NCBI GenBank assembly: GCA_049610565.1
Contig: JBMYZR010000018.1
Coordinates: 1-38,307 of the forward strand
Direction of reading: 5' to 3'
Source of the DNA: UBA8752 sp049610565
GTDB lineage: Bacteria > Bacteroidota > Bacteroidia > Flavobacteriales_D > Sanyastnellaceae
DNA: 38,307 nucleotides
Position numbers and translations under genes: made by a program. Each line of letters opens with the position of its first letter. Positions within the stretch are counted from its first letter, which is position 1. The notes under the pieces are model-generated. The model was not told the DNA's origin. It saw only the letters and a list, made by a program, of their open reading frames with translations, and ran no database searches. Below are positions 15,668-24,847 of the stretch, in pieces.

Positions 15668-18247
15668 TCACCGAAGGGTGGTCCAGACGGTGCCGGCCTT
15701 GTCCATCATCCGGACCACCACCAACCCGACATGGGTGAGCGCAATGCGGCCTTGAGCATCTGGACGTCCTGAGTACAGGAGGCGGCCCGTGACATCGAAG
15801 ATGTCCACCGCTTGAATCCAGACAGATTCTTCCGTGAAGTACAGCCCCGATTCATCCCGGAAGCATTGGCTCAACGGCGAGGTTTCCCCCACATTCAACA
15901 GTGGATTGGACGGAACCTCCACCGTTCCGAACTCTATGCAACCCTCCGCGTCCTCCACAAGCCACCCGATCAAGTCAGGAGAAATCAACATGCCATCGCC
16001 CAATCCTCCTGTCCACAGCACGCTGAAGGGAGGATTCCCCCCCGTCACCTGCAGATCCACCTGGGCCGTATCCGACAATCCCGCATGAAACCAGGACACA
16101 TCGACCACCATCGAGTCGGGGGATTCGATCTCCACGGCATCGTACAGGGAACACCCCAAGGAGTCGGTCAGCACCACGGCGTGAACCCCAGCAGGCAACG
16201 CGTCCGGGTCCAACCCCGCCCAATCTGCCGACCAGGGCGGTGTTCCTCCCGACAATGCGGGAATCGCTTGCCCTGTCTCTCCTGCACACGCCGGCGACTG
16301 GATGGTCCACGCCACGTTCGCCGAATCCGGGAACTCCACGACCACAACCGTGTCGAGTCCACAACCCGGATGCTGGACCCACTGGATGGTGGTGACATCC
16401 GTTTCATGGGCCGCCCACCCTGGCAAATCGGTCACGTCCATCTCGCCGATGAACACGCTGCCCGAATCAGGCGCTGTCCATTCGACCCAAGCGGAATCAC
16501 CCCAGCAGGCTGGGGCATGGACTTGGACGGCCAACACCGGCGGATCCGGCACAACGGCTTGTACCGACTGGGACCAGACAAAACGCCCACTCCACCAACT
16601 TGCCTCCAGCGTGAACTCGCCCGAAACGTCCGCCCACACCGTGTCCGAGGTCACCGGCTCTCCATTCCATGTCATGGCGACCTCCGCAGCCGAAAAGGGG
16701 AGGAGCCAACCCTGTGCCCCCCACGGGCACACCGCATCCAATGCGGTCAAGGCAGCATCCGCCGTTCCCTCGATGAGCGTGATGGCCGCATCACTGTCCA
16801 CGTCACGCCACACTTCCGTGAGGCCTGCTGGCCATCGCACTTCAATGGAATCGATCGTCTCCGAAGCGCCCAAACCGAAAAACCGGGTGTAGCTGTGCTG
16901 CGTCTGATAGTCGGTGCCCGCATCGACCTGCTGCATCTGAATGGTTCCTCCAGCATGCACCTTGATCCGCGCTCCGACGGCATGGGAATTGGACACCGTC
17001 CCCACCAACCGAAGTGCGAGTCGCGAAGCCCCCTCAGCATTCGTGGTGCGCAGCATCTGGACCGAGTTCAACGGGCCATGGCCCGCCACATCGGGAGAGC
17101 GATCCCCGTCGAAGTCCAATCGTCCCAAGTGGTAGAGGGGGTACTGCTCATTGGGCCATGCAGAGGAATCCAACGTAAACCCGAGACCCGAGTCTCCGTT
17201 CATGAAAACACGGTTGTCCGTAGGAGGCTCCTCCGGCCAAAGGTTGGTCGCCACCATCAAGTCTTCCCGGCCCTGACCGTCGATGTCGATCACACACGCC
17301 CCCCAACCATAATCACCGACGGCATCCACTCCGGCTTCCGCGGCCATCTGCACATATCCCGTGTCAGTGGCCACCCAGAGCTGATGGGGAAGGTTGGGCA
17401 CATCCGTGGCAAACAGATCCCAGTCCCCATCCTGATCCGGGTCGAACACCGTCGCCGACATGGGATCTGGAGAGTACGCCACGCCCAAATCCTGCGCCAC
17501 ATCGACGAACGTGCCATCTCCTTGATTGCGGTACAACGCGTTGTCGAAGGGAGCCCGGTCATTGATGACCCACAGGTCATCCCAACCATCGTCATCATGG
17601 TCCAACCAACTGCCTTGGAACGAAGTCTGGACTCCATTGCCCACACCGGCCGAGTCCGCCACATCGACGAAATGCCCTGAGCCGTCATTTTGAAGAAGCA
17701 GGTTGGCATGTGCCCCCGGGCCTGGAATGATGTAATTGGCCACGTACACATCGAGGTCACCATCCCGGTCATAGTCTGAGGCACTGCATCCACGGGGCAT
17801 CAAGCCTTCAATCTGGGGGACGCCCCGCAATTCGGCTTCCTCCGACAACGTGCCATCACCGTCCTGAACGAACAATTGAATGAACCCGCCTGACCGCATG
17901 ACCCACAGGTCGAGGTCACCATCCTCCTCGATGTCGACCCACAGCACCCCGGTCGGTGTGCCTTCTCCAGACAAATTCCCGACGAACTCCATTCCATCGG
18001 GACCACCCGCATGCAGCTGGACATCGCCATCTCCTTCCGACAGGGTGAGGTCATCCCATCCGTCCCCATTGAAATCGGCGCAGCTCAGGCCACACCCCAG
18101 AAAACCATCTCCCGTCGAGGCATTGACGGCATACACAGCGGACACGTCCTCCAACTGTGCGGACCCCGACCCAGCGCTGATCAGCAGAATCAGACACACC
18201 AACACGCAGTGGCCCCATTCTCTGGTGGAGTGAGACTCCCAGCGCAT
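15668..18247 (-). CDS. CRTAC1-like secreted protein, paralogue B (FG-GAP, ASPIC/UnbV, SprB-like repeats)
   Basis: This 859-residue protein begins at ATG 18247, which overlaps the stop of paralogue A by one base (TGATG); the longer upstream frame reads through A and is rejected. A charged leader plus CVLVCLILLISAGSGSAQ forms the signal peptide. FG-GAP calcium loops fill about residues 35-390 (DFNGDGWDD, DIEEDGDLD, DYDRDGDLD, DPDQDGDWD). An ASPIC/UnbV domain lies at about 402-486 (GARIKVHAGGTIQMQQVDAG, then SIEVRWPAGLTEVW). The next 300 residues hold SprB-like or Ig-like repeats with the pattern PAC-GE-G and GGTPPWS / GGNPPFSVLW. The tail (VDIFDVTGRLLYSG to WTTLR) resembles a T9SS sorting domain but lacks the usual FPNP opening. 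It is probably co-expressed with paralogue A. Confidence 0.9.
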   Translation of the reverse strand: MRWESHSTREWGHCVLVCLILLISAGSGSAQLEDVSAVYAVNASTGDGFLGCGLSCADFNGDGWDDLTLSEGDGDVQLHAGGPDGMEFVGNLSGEGTPTGVLWVDIEEDGDLDLWVMRSGGFIQLFVQDGDGTLSEEAELRGVPQIEGLMPRGCSASDYDRDGDLDVYVANYIIPGPGAHANLLLQNDGSGHFVDVADSAGVGNGVQTSFQGSWLDHDDDGWDDLWVINDRAPFDNALYRNQGDGTFVDVAQDLGVAYSPDPMSATVFDPDQDGDWDLFATDVPNLPHQLWVATDTGYVQMAAEAGVDAVGDYGWGACVIDIDGQGREDLMVATNLWPEEPPTDNRVFMNGDSGLGFTLDSSAWPNEQYPLYHLGRLDFDGDRSPDVAGHGPLNSVQMLRTTNAEGASRLALRLVGTVSNSHAVGARIKVHAGGTIQMQQVDAGTDYQTQHSYTRFFGLGASETIDSIEVRWPAGLTEVWRDVDSDAAITLIEGTADAALTALDAVCPWGAQGWLLPFSAAEVAMTWNGEPVTSDTVWADVSGEFTLEASWWSGRFVWSQSVQAVVPDPPVLAVQVHAPACWGDSAWVEWTAPDSGSVFIGEMDVTDLPGWAAHETDVTTIQWVQHPGCGLDTVVVVEFPDSANVAWTIQSPACAGETGQAIPALSGGTPPWSADWAGLDPDALPAGVHAVVLTDSLGCSLYDAVEIESPDSMVVDVSWFHAGLSDTAQVDLQVTGGNPPFSVLWTGGLGDGMLISPDLIGWLVEDAEGCIEFGTVEVPSNPLLNVGETSPLSQCFRDESGLYFTEESVWIQAVDIFDVTGRLLYSGRPDAQGRIALTHVGLVVVRMMDKAGTVWTTLR

Positions 18248-20823
18248 CAGCGAATCCAGACCTGGCCATGCCCAGTCAATGGCTCCGTCATGTGAACCAA
18301 CACCGGAGACAGGGTGCTGAGCGGCAAATCCACGGGCAACGTGAGGCCCTTCCAATGGCCGAGCAGCCTGCCGTCGAGTCCATACACCTCCACATCGCCC
18401 TGCATCGTCCGGTTTCCGTCGAGCCTCAACGACTTGCCAAGGCGCAGGCAGGACCAAGACCCACCGTCCATCACCGAGACATCCGCCAGAGGATTCGATT
18501 CAATTTGAACGGCTCCGAGGTCCAGACATCCATTGGCATCCTGCACGAGCCATCCGATGGAGGCCGGCGCCAACACCCACCCCATGTCGTCTACGTCTCC
18601 TGACCATTGGATGGAGTAGGGGGGCGTCCCCCCGGAAAGGGTCAACTCAACCAAGGCCGAATCCGTGACCCCGGAAAAGGAAGAGGTCAGCGCGGAGCTG
18701 AGCGAATCCGGTTCGACCACAAGGAGGCTGTCCGTGCGCTGGCAACCCAGCGAATCCGTGGCCATGACGAAATACATCCCCGGCGTGGCCGCCTCAAGGT
18801 TCAACTGACCCCAGTCCAAGGCGATGTTCCCCGTTCCGCCCCAAGCGGAGATCGTGACCACACCCGTTTCGCCATGGCAAGCGGGCTGATCCACAGCAAT
18901 GTCGATGCCGACACTGTCCGGTTCGTCAATCGAGAACGACGTGGCCACGGCACATCCCGGCTCGATTTCCGCCACGAATTCATAAGGGCCAACCTCGAGG
19001 GAATCCAGTTCTCCGACAACCGGCAACGTGTCTCCATTCCAGAAGACGTCAGACGCCTCATCGATGGACCACGACACCCATCCGGATTCGCCATGACAGG
19101 CCGGGTCCAAGGTCTCCATCGTCCATTGGGGCTGCTCCGTGAAAGTGGCCTCTATCTCGGCAGACCACGTCGCCAGCCCTCCCCACCAAGAGGCCTCGAA
19201 CGTCTGTACGCCGGGGCCGCTCGCCACCAGCGTGTCGCCGTCAAACGGCGCGCCATTCCAGGTCACCTGTGCCGACTCGGCTCCGTAGGGCAGCAACCAA
19301 CGGTCTGCATCCCATGGACACTCGCCCTCGATGGCCGTCAGGTTGGCCGTCGACAGCCCCTCCACCAAGGTCAATGCGGCATTCGCATCGATGTCGTACC
19401 ACACCTCCTCCAAACCACTCGGCCAGCGCACCTGCACCGAATCCACGGTGTCGTGATCCGCCAATCCAAAAAAGAGCGTGTGGCTGTGCTGCGTCATGTA
19501 ATCCGCCCCGGCCTGCAACTGGCGCATGACGACCTCACCATCCGCCCAAACCTTGACCACAGAACCGATGGCGTGAGAATTGGACAGAGTCCCCACCAGG
19601 TCCACCGTGAGGCGGGAAGCCCCATCGGGATTGGTGTTGCGGAGGATTTGCGCATGGGCAGCGTTGCCATGACCGACAATGTCCGGTACCCGATCCTGAT
19701 CGAGATCGAGGCGCCCCAGGCAATACAGCATGTACTGCTCATTCGGCCAGTCCGCGATGTGGTCCGTGAAGGTGGAGCCTGCACCATCGTTCATGTACAG
19801 GTGGTTGTCGTAGGGGTTGGAATTGGGAAACCGGTACGTGGCCACCATCAAGTCCTCGTGCATGTCCCCGTTGAGGTCAACGGCCAGGGTTCCCCACCCG
19901 TACTGCATCGAGGCAATGCCAGCCGGGGCCGCCACATCGTAGTAGAAGCCGTTCGCGTTGCGGAGATAGGCGTTGGGATTGTCCTCGATGTTGGTGACGT
20001 ACATGTCCCAGTCCCCATCGTTGTCCGGGTCGCACAGGGTGGCGGACATGGCCTCGATGGCAATGTTGGCCCCGACGTCCTGCGCGATGTCATGGAACAC
20101 CCCATTGGTGTTTCGATACAAGGCGTTGGGGTAAACCGATCGGTCATTGATCACCCACAGGTCCTGATCGCCATCGTCGTCGAAATCGAACCACGCTCCC
20201 TGAAAGCTGTGCTGATGGCCATTGCCCACACCCGCAGCCTCGGTCTGGTCGGTGAAATGTCCTCCGCCCTCATTCCTCAGCAACAGGTTCTCGTGGGGCA
20301 GGGAGTCAAACGGCGCGTGATAGCTGGCCACATACAAGTCGAGGTCGAGGTCATTGTCGTAGTCGGCTGCGGAAATGCCGCGGACGTCCCACGCAGACCA
20401 TTGCGGCATGCCCCGATTCAGCCCGTCTTCCGACAGCGCCCCATTGTCATCCTGGATGTACAGATACAATCCCTCGAGATAGACGCCGAGGATCAAATCG
20501 AGATCGCCATCGTTGTCGACATCCACCCACAGCACGGCTTTGGACTCATTGTCATGCGGCAGGGTCATGTGGTGGACAAGCCCATCTGGTCCTCCCTTGT
20601 AGAGCTCGACCGGTCCGGCAGATGTTCCGGCCGTCACATCATCCCAACCATCCCCATCAAAGTCCACCGTGCTGAGGCCACAGCCGAACCAACTCGCCGC
20701 AGTTGACACCTCCACCAAATGGTCGACAGACACGTCGTCCAATTGGGCGGTGCTGGCCATCACGGCCGACAAACTCAAGCACAGCGCACAGGCACGCCGG
20801 GCCGACAACGAAAAAGGCAACAT
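18247..20823 (-). CDS. CRTAC1-like secreted protein, paralogue A (FG-GAP, ASPIC/UnbV, SprB-like repeats)
   Basis: This 858-residue protein starts at ATG 20823, giving a signal peptide with core ACALCLSLSAVMASTAQ. FG-GAP loops are frequent over about residues 30-385 (DFDGDGWDD, DVDNDGDLD, DFDDDGDQD, DPDNDGDWD). The ASPIC/UnbV domain lies at about 400-483 (VVKVWADGEVVMRQLQAG, then VQVRWPSGLEEVW). SprB-like repeats follow (PACHGESGWVSW, PACHGETGVVTISAWGGTG, LSGGTPPYSIQW). The C-terminal 70 residues (VEVYGLDGRLLGHW to GQVWIR) look like a divergent T9SS tail. Domain order and length match paralogues B and C. Its gene is 52 bases downstream of coaE on the same strand. Its stop is fused by one base to the start of paralogue B, indicating translational coupling. 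Confidence 0.9.
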   Translation of the reverse strand: MLPFSLSARRACALCLSLSAVMASTAQLDDVSVDHLVEVSTAASWFGCGLSTVDFDGDGWDDVTAGTSAGPVELYKGGPDGLVHHMTLPHDNESKAVLWVDVDNDGDLDLILGVYLEGLYLYIQDDNGALSEDGLNRGMPQWSAWDVRGISAADYDNDLDLDLYVASYHAPFDSLPHENLLLRNEGGGHFTDQTEAAGVGNGHQHSFQGAWFDFDDDGDQDLWVINDRSVYPNALYRNTNGVFHDIAQDVGANIAIEAMSATLCDPDNDGDWDMYVTNIEDNPNAYLRNANGFYYDVAAPAGIASMQYGWGTLAVDLNGDMHEDLMVATYRFPNSNPYDNHLYMNDGAGSTFTDHIADWPNEQYMLYCLGRLDLDQDRVPDIVGHGNAAHAQILRNTNPDGASRLTVDLVGTLSNSHAIGSVVKVWADGEVVMRQLQAGADYMTQHSHTLFFGLADHDTVDSVQVRWPSGLEEVWYDIDANAALTLVEGLSTANLTAIEGECPWDADRWLLPYGAESAQVTWNGAPFDGDTLVASGPGVQTFEASWWGGLATWSAEIEATFTEQPQWTMETLDPACHGESGWVSWSIDEASDVFWNGDTLPVVGELDSLEVGPYEFVAEIEPGCAVATSFSIDEPDSVGIDIAVDQPACHGETGVVTISAWGGTGNIALDWGQLNLEAATPGMYFVMATDSLGCQRTDSLLVVEPDSLSSALTSSFSGVTDSALVELTLSGGTPPYSIQWSGDVDDMGWVLAPASIGWLVQDANGCLDLGAVQIESNPLADVSVMDGGSWSCLRLGKSLRLDGNRTMQGDVEVYGLDGRLLGHWKGLTLPVDLPLSTLSPVLVHMTEPLTGHGQVWIR

Positions 20824-20875
20824 CGTGCTCAGGTAAGGCAATCCTTAGACGGACCGGAAGACGAAACGTTGCCTT

Positions 20876-21514
20876 TTATGAGCCCAATTCCGAGACCAGC
20901 TGCAAAACCTGGGGCACCAGCGGCTCGCTGCCCCCATTGTCAATGCGGGCGTCGCACCGGGACATCACTTCTTCCTGGGACCATTGACGGGCCATGCGAG
21001 CCAGGATGTCGGACTTGGACCATCCCGATCTCCGGCGAACCCGGTCCACGCGCAAGGCCTGAGGCGCGGCCACACCCCATGTCCGATGACAGTCCCGATC
21101 CGACCCGGATTCAAACAGAATCGCCGCTTCCCGAAACACCCAACGGTGTCCTCGGGCTTCCTGGTGGGAACGCCACGTCTTGAAATCGCGAGCGACAGCG
21201 GGGTGAACCAGCGCATTCAGCGCGGCCAGCGCCTCGGGATCGGCAAACACCAAGGCCGCCAATCGGCCCCGATCCAAACGCCCCTCAGCGTCGACAACCT
21301 CAGGACCGAACCGCACTGTGACCGCTTGCAGCAGGGCGGGGTCCTCGTGGTACAGGCGCTTGGCTGCAGCGTCCGCATCATAGACCGGATGACCCAGGCA
21401 ACGCAGGATGTGCGACACCACCGACTTTCCCGAGCCCATCCCGCCGGTCAGCCCGACGACCTTGGTGTATTCAACCCTGTCCACAGCGGTTCCGTCCGAT
21501 GTCGAAAAACCCAT
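20876..21514 (-). CDS. coaE: Dephospho-CoA kinase
   Basis: This 212-residue P-loop kinase phosphorylates the 3'-hydroxyl of dephospho-CoA in the last step of coenzyme A synthesis. The Walker A motif GLTGGMGSGKS comes about 20 residues after the chosen ATG 21514. Next come the substrate-binding YDADAAAKRLY, the LVHPAV segment with its conserved His-Pro, and the lid region VRRRSGWSKSDILARMARQW. Length is normal (about 200-210). The open frame continues upstream to 21574, but that part overlaps the divergent promoter and rpe start and is not conserved-looking. CATATTG-CAGC-ATG upstream resembles the leaderless promoter layout. Confidence 0.94.
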   Translation of the reverse strand: MGFSTSDGTAVDRVEYTKVVGLTGGMGSGKSVVSHILRCLGHPVYDADAAAKRLYHEDPALLQAVTVRFGPEVVDAEGRLDRGRLAALVFADPEALAALNALVHPAVARDFKTWRSHQEARGHRWVFREAAILFESGSDRDCHRTWGVAAPQALRVDRVRRRSGWSKSDILARMARQWSQEEVMSRCDARIDNGGSEPLVPQVLQLVSELGS

Positions 21515-21518
21515 GCTG

Positions 21519-21525
21519 CAATATG
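21519..21525 (-). promoter_or_regulatory. Possible promoter element of coaE
   Basis: The minus strand reads CATATTG, then CAGC, then the coaE ATG. It deviates from TAnnTTTG but keeps the four-base distance seen at mtaB, clpS and glnS. Confidence 0.3.
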
Positions 21526-21548
21526 CGCCGCCTTCAGCGGAACCGCCC

Positions 21549-21556
21549 CAATTTCG
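21549..21556 (+). promoter_or_regulatory. Possible promoter element of rpe
   Basis: CAATTTCG is followed by CGGC and the rpe ATG at 21561. It matches TAnnTTTG at all but two defined positions and keeps the four-base gap. coaE and rpe thus share a 46-base divergent promoter region. Confidence 0.35.
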
Positions 21557-21560
21557 CGGC

Positions 21561-22229
21561 ATGGCCCATCTCATCGCCCCCTCCTTGCTCGCTGCCGACT
21601 TCGCCCACCTGGGACGTGACGTCGCGATGGTCGAACGCAGCAGCGCAGACTGGCATCACATCGACGTCATGGACGGTCTGTTCGTGCCCAACATCAGCTA
21701 TGGCATGCCCGTCATCGCCGCCATTGGCCGACACGCCAGCAAGCCCCTCGATGTGCACCTGATGATCGAGCAGCCCGACCGCTACATCCAACACTTTGCC
21801 GACCTCAATGCCGCCGTCCTGACGGTTCACGCCGAGGCCTGTACCCACCTCCACAGGACATTGGGCGCCATCCGGGAAGCGGGCATGAAAGCCGGCGTGG
21901 CCTTGAACCCCCACACTTCCCTGCACGCCATCGAGGAGGTGCTCGGCGACCTCGACCTCGTCTGCATCATGAGCGTCAATCCCGGGTTTGGCGGACAGAC
22001 ATTCATCGAAGGCACGGTCGACAAAGTGCGCCGCCTCAGCCACATGCGACAGAGCGGATCCACCGACTTCCTCATCGAAGTGGACGGCGGAGTGGGTCGC
22101 CACAATGCGGGCGCCCTGGTGGAAGCGGGGGCTGACGTTCTCGTGGCCGGGTCCTCCGTGTTCAAGGCGGACGATCCTGAAGCCGAAGTGGCCGTACTCA
22201 AGGGAGCAGGCGCCGCAGTCAATCAGTAA
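21561..22229 (+). CDS. rpe: Ribulose-phosphate 3-epimerase
   Basis: This 222-residue TIM-barrel enzyme interconverts ribulose-5-phosphate and xylulose-5-phosphate in the pentose phosphate pathway. The start MAHLIAPSLLAADFAHLG is the canonical N-terminus (ATG 21561). Metal and catalytic motifs are HHIDVMDGLFVPNISYG with the conserved His and Asp, LDVHLMIEQPDRYI, the phosphate-loop segment MSVNPGFGGQTFI, and EVDGGVGRHNA with the catalytic Asp. Length is normal. Its stop overlaps the 3' end of the convergent paralogue C gene by 7 bases, so there is no room for a separate terminator. Confidence 0.96.
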   Translation: MAHLIAPSLLAADFAHLGRDVAMVERSSADWHHIDVMDGLFVPNISYGMPVIAAIGRHASKPLDVHLMIEQPDRYIQHFADLNAAVLTVHAEACTHLHRTLGAIREAGMKAGVALNPHTSLHAIEEVLGDLDLVCIMSVNPGFGGQTFIEGTVDKVRRLSHMRQSGSTDFLIEVDGGVGRHNAGALVEAGADVLVAGSSVFKADDPEAEVAVLKGAGAAVNQ

Positions 22230-24799
22230 ATCCGGCTGAACACTGGCTGCCCCTCAGCATCCAGCACGCGGAGAATTCCGTGGTGCGGCAGCCGGGCCCT
22301 GGACAAAGTCAGGATTCCTTGGTCGGACAGGGGAGCCACCCGAACACGCGCGCCGGTCATCGCCAGAACCTCCACCTGCATGGCGCCCAATGGAGTGCCC
22401 TGCACAACAAGGGCCTCTTCCTGAACCTCCAAGTTCCACCCTTCACCCGTTGGACTGGAGGTCAACCCCACATTGAAGATGGACTCCAGCCCCAGGAGGA
22501 GACACCCTTGTGCATCTTCGATGACCCAACTGTAGACCCCCTGGCCCAATCCGGTCAGTGCTGTGTCTCCGACGGTCCCGTCATTCCACAGGATCGAATA
22601 GGGGAGAGTACCCCCAAAAATGTCGAGGGTGATGCTCGCATCGTTGCCCACATCTTCTTGAACGACAAGGGCCTCGAAGCCAAGGATGTCGGGAATCACC
22701 ACATCCAACGTGGAATCCAATGTGCACCCCTGCGCATCGGTCATCGTGAAGGAAACGGGGCCTTCAGGCAAATCCTGCGGATCGACCCCCCCCCAATTCA
22801 CCAGATAACCAGGCGTCCCGCCATACCCCTCGACCAACACGGACGCCACATCATCGTGACACTGGGCGGGTGAGTAGTCCACGAACACCTGCAGTGGAGA
22901 CGGTTCCGGCAAGGAAAAGACATGGGATTCCGAGCAACCGGTTTCCACACTCGTGGTGATGAACATGGCGTCACCAGCCGGACTGGGAATGTTCATCACG
23001 AGCGTGTCCCACAGCATTCCGGCATGCTCCACCTCCAGGTCTCCATCGGCCAACCAGCCCAACAAACCGGGCTCTCCATGACAGTCCGGCTCCGTCCATT
23101 CTACGGTGAGCCCATGTGTGGCCGGAATCTCCCACGTCACCGTATCGGTCCACAAGAACAGTCCGCCCATCCATTCGCATTCCACCACATACGTTCCGGC
23201 CTCCACCACCTCGAGGGTCGGCGATGACGCCACAACCCCGTTCCAGCGGATGACCGGAGAATCGAACGGCGCAGTCAGCGTGGCCACCTCACCGGAGCAC
23301 GGCGTGCCTTGCACCATCAGTTCTGCCTCGGCGCTGCCCTCAATGAGAGAGAGGGTGGTGTTCGGCGCAATGTCATGCCACACCTCCCGGTCGCCTCCCC
23401 GCCAGTGCACCACCACGGAATCCACCACCTCCGCATCGGACAGCCCGAAATACCGGTTGCCCGACTGCTGTGTCATGAAGTCGGATCCGGCACTCACAAA
23501 TTGACGCTGGACAAGGCCACCGGCGTGCACCTCGATTTCAGCACCGATTCCAAATCGATTGGTCTCCGTGCCACAGAGCCGAACCACCAAACGACCCGGC
23601 GGTGTCTCAGCATCTGCTGTGCTGTTGCGCAAGACCTGAACGAAGGGCATGTTGCCGAACCCGATGACATCCGGCGCCAAATCCTGGTCCACATCGCACA
23701 CACCGAGGCAGTAGAGTTGATTCTGCTCATACGGCCATTCCGCCTCCGTCACGTCTTCAAAACCCAATTGCGGAAATTGGTTGTGGTAGTAATAGTTGTC
23801 GTAGGGGAGGGCATTAGGGAAACGATACGTCGCCACCATCAAGTCACTCCACATGTCCCCATCGGCATCCACGGCACAGCCCCCCCAGCTGTATCGCATT
23901 CCATCGATGCCCAACTGACCGGCCACCTCCTGGAAAACCGGTCCAACCGGGTCCAAGAGGGTGTTCGGCTCGTTCTCCACGTCGGTGCAGAAGAGCTCCA
24001 TGTCGCCGTCGTTGTCGTGGTCGAACACCGTGGCCGTCATCCCGGAAATCGTCTGGTCCGCTCCCACATCCGGGGCAATGTCCACGAACGTCCCGTCCCC
24101 GAGGTTCTGGTAAAGTGCATTGGGATAAATCGTGCGGTCATTGACGACCCACAGGTCTTCGTCACCGTCCTGGTCGTAGTCGTACCAGATGGCCTGGAAC
24201 GAATGCTGGATGCCATTCCCCACTCCGGCAAACGCGGTGACATCGGAGAAGAATCCGTTTCCATCGTTGTTGAACAGCACGTTCTGGTGCGTGGACCCCG
24301 TGCCATCGTGGTACAAGCAGAGATAGACATCCAAATCGCCATCCAAGTCGTAATCCCCAACCGAGAGCCCCCTCGACTCCCAGTCCGAGTTGATGGGGAA
24401 GCCTCGATCCGGCGCTTCCTCCACCAGGCTCTTGCCAACCCTCATGTGGAGCTCCATCCTGGCGAACCGACGCGTCAACAGCAAATCAAGATCGTCGTCG
24501 CCGTCCACATCAAACCAGACCACGCCTTGCGCCTGTTCGGTTCCCGGGAGCGTCTGGACCAAGTCGAAACCACCCTCCGCCAGCTGCTCGTACAACACAA
24601 CGGTTCCGTCGCTGTTGGCGAACGTGAGGTCCTCCAAGCCATCGAGATTGAAGTCCGCGAGGCTCATTCCACAGCCGAGCCAACTGGCCTGCGTGGTGGC
24701 CTCGATGAGGTACAGTTCCGTGGCCTCTTCCCATTGACCGAAGGCCGAGGGGCCTTGGGCCAAGCACATCAAAAACAGGAAATGGCGAAGGGTGCGCAC
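22223..24799 (-). CDS. CRTAC1-like secreted protein, paralogue C (FG-GAP, ASPIC/UnbV, SprB-like repeats)
   Basis: I start this 858-residue protein at GTG 24799, giving an Arg-rich n-region and a hydrophobic core (HFLFLMCLAQGPSAFGQ) as signal peptide. The frame extends seven codons further to a TTG that lies in a promoter-like TATTTTG. FG-GAP loops cover about 30-385 (DFNLDGLED, DVDGDDDLD, DYDLDGDLD, DHDNDGDME). ASPIC/UnbV lies at about 393-486 (GAEIEVHAGGLVQRQFVSAG, then VVVHWRGGDREVW). SprB-like repeats follow (PDCHGEPGLLGW, YGGTPGYLVNWG, FGGTLPYSILWNDG). The tail (VEVLAMTGARVRV to FSRIY) is a weak T9SS-like domain without FPNP. It is separated from paralogues A and B by coaE and rpe and appears the most diverged of the three. 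Confidence 0.88.
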   Translation of the reverse strand: MRTLRHFLFLMCLAQGPSAFGQWEEATELYLIEATTQASWLGCGMSLADFNLDGLEDLTFANSDGTVVLYEQLAEGGFDLVQTLPGTEQAQGVVWFDVDGDDDLDLLLTRRFARMELHMRVGKSLVEEAPDRGFPINSDWESRGLSVGDYDLDGDLDVYLCLYHDGTGSTHQNVLFNNDGNGFFSDVTAFAGVGNGIQHSFQAIWYDYDQDGDEDLWVVNDRTIYPNALYQNLGDGTFVDIAPDVGADQTISGMTATVFDHDNDGDMELFCTDVENEPNTLLDPVGPVFQEVAGQLGIDGMRYSWGGCAVDADGDMWSDLMVATYRFPNALPYDNYYYHNQFPQLGFEDVTEAEWPYEQNQLYCLGVCDVDQDLAPDVIGFGNMPFVQVLRNSTADAETPPGRLVVRLCGTETNRFGIGAEIEVHAGGLVQRQFVSAGSDFMTQQSGNRYFGLSDAEVVDSVVVHWRGGDREVWHDIAPNTTLSLIEGSAEAELMVQGTPCSGEVATLTAPFDSPVIRWNGVVASSPTLEVVEAGTYVVECEWMGGLFLWTDTVTWEIPATHGLTVEWTEPDCHGEPGLLGWLADGDLEVEHAGMLWDTLVMNIPSPAGDAMFITTSVETGCSESHVFSLPEPSPLQVFVDYSPAQCHDDVASVLVEGYGGTPGYLVNWGGVDPQDLPEGPVSFTMTDAQGCTLDSTLDVVIPDILGFEALVVQEDVGNDASITLDIFGGTLPYSILWNDGTVGDTALTGLGQGVYSWVIEDAQGCLLLGLESIFNVGLTSSPTGEGWNLEVQEEALVVQGTPLGAMQVEVLAMTGARVRVAPLSDQGILTLSRARLPHHGILRVLDAEGQPVFSRIY

Positions 24800-24817
24800 G
24801 GGACAGGTGTAAGGCGC

Positions 24818-24824
24818 CAAAATA
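24818..24824 (-). promoter_or_regulatory. Possible promoter element of paralogue C
   Basis: The minus strand reads TATTTTG 18 bases before the GTG start, one base short of TAnnTTTG. It supports the GTG at 24799 as start rather than the TTG at 24820, which lies inside the element. Confidence 0.35.
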
Positions 24825-24847
24825 GAGGAAGACGTCGAACAGGCGCC

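Noticed and set aside
15812..17680. 622-codon plus-strand frame antisense to paralogue B
   Set aside because: Arg/His/Pro-rich translation with no domain; opposite a gene with signal peptide and conserved repeats.
15668..18457. Longer form of paralogue B starting at 18457
   Set aside because: The extra 70 residues read through the paralogue A coding sequence out of frame and precede a good signal peptide beginning at 18247.
18607..20706. 699-codon plus-strand frame antisense to paralogue A
   Set aside because: Same shadow pattern as at the other FG-GAP genes; no start context or domain, and paralogue A is well supported.
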